Part shown: in pieces, positions 60,595 through 64,000 of the stretch
Position numbering within the stretch: position 1 is the stretch's first letter
Layout of the letters: every line of letters starts with the position of its first letter
NCBI GenBank assembly: GCA_017480345.1
Contig: JAFVAU010000006.1
Coordinates: forward strand, 1 to 64,000
Length of the DNA stretch: 64,000 nucleotides
Origin: Bacteroidales bacterium
GTDB taxonomy: Bacteria > Bacteroidota > Bacteroidia > Bacteroidales > UBA932
Reading direction: 5' to 3'
Program-made: the position numbers and the translations under genes
Notes under the pieces: generated by a model
Databases searched by the model: none
What the model saw: only the letters and a program-made list of their open reading frames with translations
What the model was told of the DNA's origin: nothing

Positions 60595-63500
60595 AAGACG
60601 GCTCATAGGGAAATGGATTGGCCTGGGACTCCTTGTCTCGGCCGTGGTGGTGTATGCCGTCTCCCTGCTGGTAGGGTCGGCCCGGTCGGACGTGGGAGCC
60701 GCCGCCCGGGAGGTGGGCCGAAGGGTGGAGCACCGCATGCTGCTTCTGGACAGCTATATCCAGAAGGCCCTCCAGGGAGATCCGGACCAATGGCCGGAGC
60801 TGGGCGGCCTGCCGGAAGACATGGTGATATACCGCTACCGGGGAGACTCCCTCCAAAGCTGGGTGAACCAGTTCCCCCTGAGAAACGACGACATCCGTCC
60901 CCTCACCCTGGTGCAGCGGATAGGAGACAGCAGAAGCTCCCTCTCTTCTCCGCTGGCCGATGCCTCCCCGCAGCCCTCCTTTGTGAACTACGGGCCCAAA
61001 TGGTACCTGGTAAAAGCCGTGGAAGGCCCTTCATCCAAGGTGATAGCCGGCCTGGAAATTGTGGACGAGCTCCAGGAAAAGAGCCTCAACCGCCACTTCC
61101 GCACCAATGAGAAATACAGCGTGAAACCGCTGTCGGCCTCTACAGGCGCCCCTGTGAGCGTAAACGGCGTCCCGCTTTTCCTCCTGGCCGATGAAACCCT
61201 GGCCCAGCCTTCAGGCACCCACTCCGCCTTGCTTTGGCTGGCCGTGGGCCTGCTCATGGCCGGACTCCTGTTCCTGCTGAACGCCTATCCCACGCTCCCC
61301 TGCCTCCTGATGGTGCTTGCGAGCCAGGGCGGAGTGCTCAGCTGGCTGTATGTGGGCGGAAGGCGTCTGTTCCAGGATTCGCAACTGTTCTCTCCCCTGC
61401 TGTATGCAGACGGTCCTTTCTTCTATTCCCTGGGCGCCGTCATCCTGGTGAACCTGGCCATCAGCCTCACAGTGTGGGACCTGTACCTGGTGCGCTGGAC
61501 CCTGCTCAAACAAATCCGGAGGAGGAATTCCCGCATCCTGGAAGCCATCCTGATGGGGCTTCTGGTCCTGATGGTCATCGGCGTAGCGGTCTATCTGCAC
61601 ATAGCGTTCCGCAGCATCCTGGTGAACTCCAGCGTGAACATGGAACTCTACAAGGTTTTCCTGCTCACCGGATACACCGCCCTGGTTTACGTCTCCTTCC
61701 TGGGGCTCTCCATCACCCTGCCCATCCTGCTGCAGATGCTCTCCCCCTTCGCCCGTACGCTCATGGGCATCCGCTACGACATGTTCACCGGCTGGAGCCG
61801 CGTGGGGTATGCCGCCGCCATCGGCATTTATTTTGCCGTCATCACCTCCATCCTGGGATTTGACAAGGAGCAGCGGCGCATAGACGTCTGGGCCGCCCGG
61901 CTGGCCATGGACCGGGATATAGCCCTGGAAATCCAGCTCCGGAGTGCGGAGAACGCCATTGCGCAGGACCCCATGATAGGGGCGCTGTCCGTCCTGCAAG
62001 GCAGCGCGGACATCATCCGCAGCCGCCTCACCAGCGCCTATATGGGACGCATCTCGCAAGACTACGACATCGCCGTCATCCTGCCCAGCCTGGAGGACAA
62101 CAATTCTTCGGCCCTCTTCCAGGAGAGAATCCGGAGCGGCGTAAGGCTGGGAGACAATTCCCATTTCTTCTACAGCAACCTTTCCTCCGGAAGAACCACC
62201 TATACCGGCCTCTTCTCCTATTATGTGGAAGGGCAGGGCTCCCAGCTGGTGCTGGTGAGCGTGGAATCCAAGCACAACCGGGAAGACCGGGGATACCTGA
62301 GCCTGCTGGGCATCTCGGATCCCGGGCGGGTGTCGCTGCCCTCGGTGTATTCCTGGGCCAAATACAATTCCGACAAACTGGTCCAGTACAAGGGCTCCTA
62401 TCCCTTCCCCACCGTCTATTCCGGCCGGCTGAAAGAACTGGCCGCCCAGCATTCCGGCGGGCATGTGGACCTGGAAGGCTGGTGCCATTTTGTACGCGAT
62501 GTCTCCCAGGACGAGATGGTCATCATCTCCCGGCCGCAGACGGAGTGGCTCTATTATGTGGTGGAGGCCTTCCTGCTGGCCATCCTGGCCTTCGTCTTCA
62601 TTACCATCCTCTCCTGGCGCAGAAGGAGTTCCGGCGGCCGCCGCTACTTCCAGAACCGGATCAATCTGGTGGTGTACATTTCCCTGCTGGTTACCCTGGT
62701 GGCCATGGCCGGATTCAGCGTCTGGTTTGTGTACAAGCGCAACAACTCCAACATGAACAGCATCATGACGGCGCGCATCAACACGCTGCAGGGCATGCTG
62801 CAAGAGCATCTGAGAGGAGTGGAAAACTCCCAGCAGCTCACCGGCACCCAGATGCTGGCCTCCGTGGAGGAAGTGGGCAACAACCTACGCTGCGACATTT
62901 CTCTCTTTGATGTGGCCGGGCGCGTGGTCATGAGCACCACTCCGGAAGTATATGACCGCATGATTCTGGGGCTCCGCCTGGACGACGACGCCTTCTACAA
63001 CATCCGCTTTGCCCACAAACGCTTCTACATGCAGCGGGAAAAGGTGAGCCGGCGCAGTTTTTACGCCCTCTACGCCCCTGTATTCAACAGCGGCGGCAAT
63101 ATGATAGCCATCGTATCCTCCCCCTTCACGGACCTCTCGCAGGACTTTGAATCCGAGGTAACGCTGCATATTGCCACGGTCATCACCATCTTCCTGCTTC
63201 TGCTGCTCATCTCCCGCTTCATCACCTTTGCCATGGTGAGCCGCCTGTTCCGCCCCCTGACGGCCCTCAGCCGCAAGATGACGGTGAGCGACGTGGACCA
63301 CCTGGAGCCTCTGGTGTATGACGGAGACGACGAGATTACCCCCCTGGTGCAGGCCTATAACCGGATGGTGCAGGACCTGGGAGAGAGTTCCCGACGCCTG
63401 GCGCAGGTGGAACGCGACAAGGCCTGGACAGACATGGCCCGCCGTGTGGCCCACGACCTCAAAAACCCGCTCACGCCCATCAAGCTGCAGCTCCAGATGC

Positions 63501-64000
63501 TCATGCGCATGAAGCAGACCGGCAATCCCCTGTGGCAGGAGCGTTTTGATGAGGTGGCGTCCACCGTCCTCTACCACGTGGACCTCCTGGCCGATTCCGC
63601 CGACCAGTTCTCCACCTTCGCCAAGATGTACGACCAAAAGGCGGAGCGCCTGGACCTGGACGCCCTGGTGAAGCAGGAGGTGGACCTCTTTGATACGCGT
63701 GACAACCTGAATATTGAGTACTTCGGCCTGCCGGGCGCCCTGGTGGAGGCGCCGCGTCCGCAGCTCACGCGCGTGGTGGTGAACCTCATCACCAACGCCA
63801 TCCAGGCCGTGGACGACATGCCCGGAGAACACAAGCTGCTGGTTTCCGTGCGCAACGCCGCCGAAGACGGTTTCTACGAGATTGTGGTGGAAGACAACGG
63901 CCCCGGCGTCTCCGAGCAGAACCAGGACAAGATTTTCACCCCGGACTTCACCACCAAGACCAGCGGCTCCGGCCTGGGCCTTGCCATCTGCCGCCGGATT
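60587..64000 (+). CDS. Very large NtrY-like sensor histidine kinase (3' end outside the window)
   Basis: At least 1138 residues, open to the window edge. It has an N-terminal helix (about 10-29), a first extracytoplasmic region (about 30-210), a block of about six membrane helices (about 213-430), a second extracytoplasmic domain (about 435-660), a helix, a third sensor region (about 705-865), a helix and HAMP (about 870-940), and HisKA with H956 in ARRVAHDLKNPLTPI. The ATPase has N-box VVNLITNAIQAV, DNGPGVS and GSGLGL. The HDLKNPLTPI box is NtrY-like, suggesting an NtrX-type response regulator downstream. It is translationally coupled to rlmH. Confidence 0.88.
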   Translation, partial: MNKRRLIGKWIGLGLLVSAVVVYAVSLLVGSARSDVGAAAREVGRRVEHRMLLLDSYIQKALQGDPDQWPELGGLPEDMVIYRYRGDSLQSWVNQFPLRNDDIRPLTLVQRIGDSRSSLSSPLADASPQPSFVNYGPKWYLVKAVEGPSSKVIAGLEIVDELQEKSLNRHFRTNEKYSVKPLSASTGAPVSVNGVPLFLLADETLAQPSGTHSALLWLAVGLLMAGLLFLLNAYPTLPCLLMVLASQGGVLSWLYVGGRRLFQDSQLFSPLLYADGPFFYSLGAVILVNLAISLTVWDLYLVRWTLLKQIRRRNSRILEAILMGLLVLMVIGVAVYLHIAFRSILVNSSVNMELYKVFLLTGYTALVYVSFLGLSITLPILLQMLSPFARTLMGIRYDMFTGWSRVGYAAAIGIYFAVITSILGFDKEQRRIDVWAARLAMDRDIALEIQLRSAENAIAQDPMIGALSVLQGSADIIRSRLTSAYMGRISQDYDIAVILPSLEDNNSSALFQERIRSGVRLGDNSHFFYSNLSSGRTTYTGLFSYYVEGQGSQLVLVSVESKHNREDRGYLSLLGISDPGRVSLPSVYSWAKYNSDKLVQYKGSYPFPTVYSGRLKELAAQHSGGHVDLEGWCHFVRDVSQDEMVIISRPQTEWLYYVVEAFLLAILAFVFITILSWRRRSSGGRRYFQNRINLVVYISLLVTLVAMAGFSVWFVYKRNNSNMNSIMTARINTLQGMLQEHLRGVENSQQLTGTQMLASVEEVGNNLRCDISLFDVAGRVVMSTTPEVYDRMILGLRLDDDAFYNIRFAHKRFYMQREKVSRRSFYALYAPVFNSGGNMIAIVSSPFTDLSQDFESEVTLHIATVITIFLLLLLISRFITFAMVSRLFRPLTALSRKMTVSDVDHLEPLVYDGDDEITPLVQAYNRMVQDLGESSRRLAQVERDKAWTDMARRVAHDLKNPLTPIKLQLQMLMRMKQTGNPLWQERFDEVASTVLYHVDLLADSADQFSTFAKMYDQKAERLDLDALVKQEVDLFDTRDNLNIEYFGLPGALVEAPRPQLTRVVVNLITNAIQAVDDMPGEHKLLVSVRNAAEDGFYEIVVEDNGPGVSEQNQDKIFTPDFTTKTSGSGLGLAICRRI

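Overview
The window looks like the chromosome of a high-GC member of the Bacteroidales, probably an uncultured gut-type lineage. The evidence is a SusC/SusD pair, many surface lipoproteins with Bacteroidetes-style lipoboxes, families largely confined to the phylum (DUF3822, DUF4783, DUF4855, DUF1735-like) and promoters with the Bacteroidetes -7 box TAnnTTTG. The genus cannot be fixed from the sequence alone. No rRNA, tRNA or CRISPR array was found.

Layout. 1-260: tail of an rve-type transposase, then a dinB promoter region. 0.26-13.8 kb: housekeeping and transport genes (dinB, an EamA exporter, a HerA-like ATPase with a tiny membrane protein, cstA, rsmD, DUF3822, nrnA, two FKBP-like lipoproteins, a MATE pump, a cytidylate-kinase-like protein, a serine hydrolase). 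13.9-17.8 kb: galM, ettA and an MsrA-fRMsr fusion, separated by palindromic repeats. 17.8-49.3 kb: a large glycan-utilisation region. A leftward operon (GH127-like, GH3, mutarotase-like) diverges from a rightward operon of MFS transporter, sugar isomerase, mannose-6-phosphate-isomerase-like protein, ROK kinase, SusC, SusD, a SusE/F-position lipoprotein, two DUF4855 proteins, an NAGPA-type phosphodiester glycosidase and GH20. A GntR regulator, a leftward BACON lipoprotein and a GH89-phosphodiesterase fusion follow. 49.3-53.4 kb: polA, an ECF sigma factor, rsmG and rpmH. 53.4-55.3 kb: a RAYT-like transposase unit bounded by two palindromic repeats. 55.3-64 kb: a GPH sugar symporter, a SpoIIE-type sensor phosphatase with its own binding protein, a DUF4783 protein, rlmH and the start of a very large NtrY-like histidine kinase.

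How the glycan genes fit together. SusC/D and the lipoproteins bind and import glycan. GH20, GH89, NAGPA and the phosphodiesterase-like domain point to N-acetylglucosamine-rich, possibly phosphodiester-linked glycans, but no substrate can be proven here. A direct-repeat element placed just downstream of two -7 boxes (near 22980 and 46430) links the main operon to the separate BACON lipoprotein gene and may be the operator of the GntR regulator.

The most unusual features are: (1) five copies of a nested, exactly centred 119-bp palindrome, two of which bound a RAYT-like HUH transposase gene whose last codons and stop are supplied by the repeat; (2) a roughly tenfold excess of the 7-mer ATCGGCC/GGCCGAT throughout the window; (3) palindromic or duplicated segments inserted in frame in nrnA, polA, an MFS gene and a DUF4855 gene; (4) several genes whose -7 box lies only 4-7 nt before the start codon, suggesting leaderless transcripts; (5) MsrA-fRMsr and GH89-phosphodiesterase fusions.
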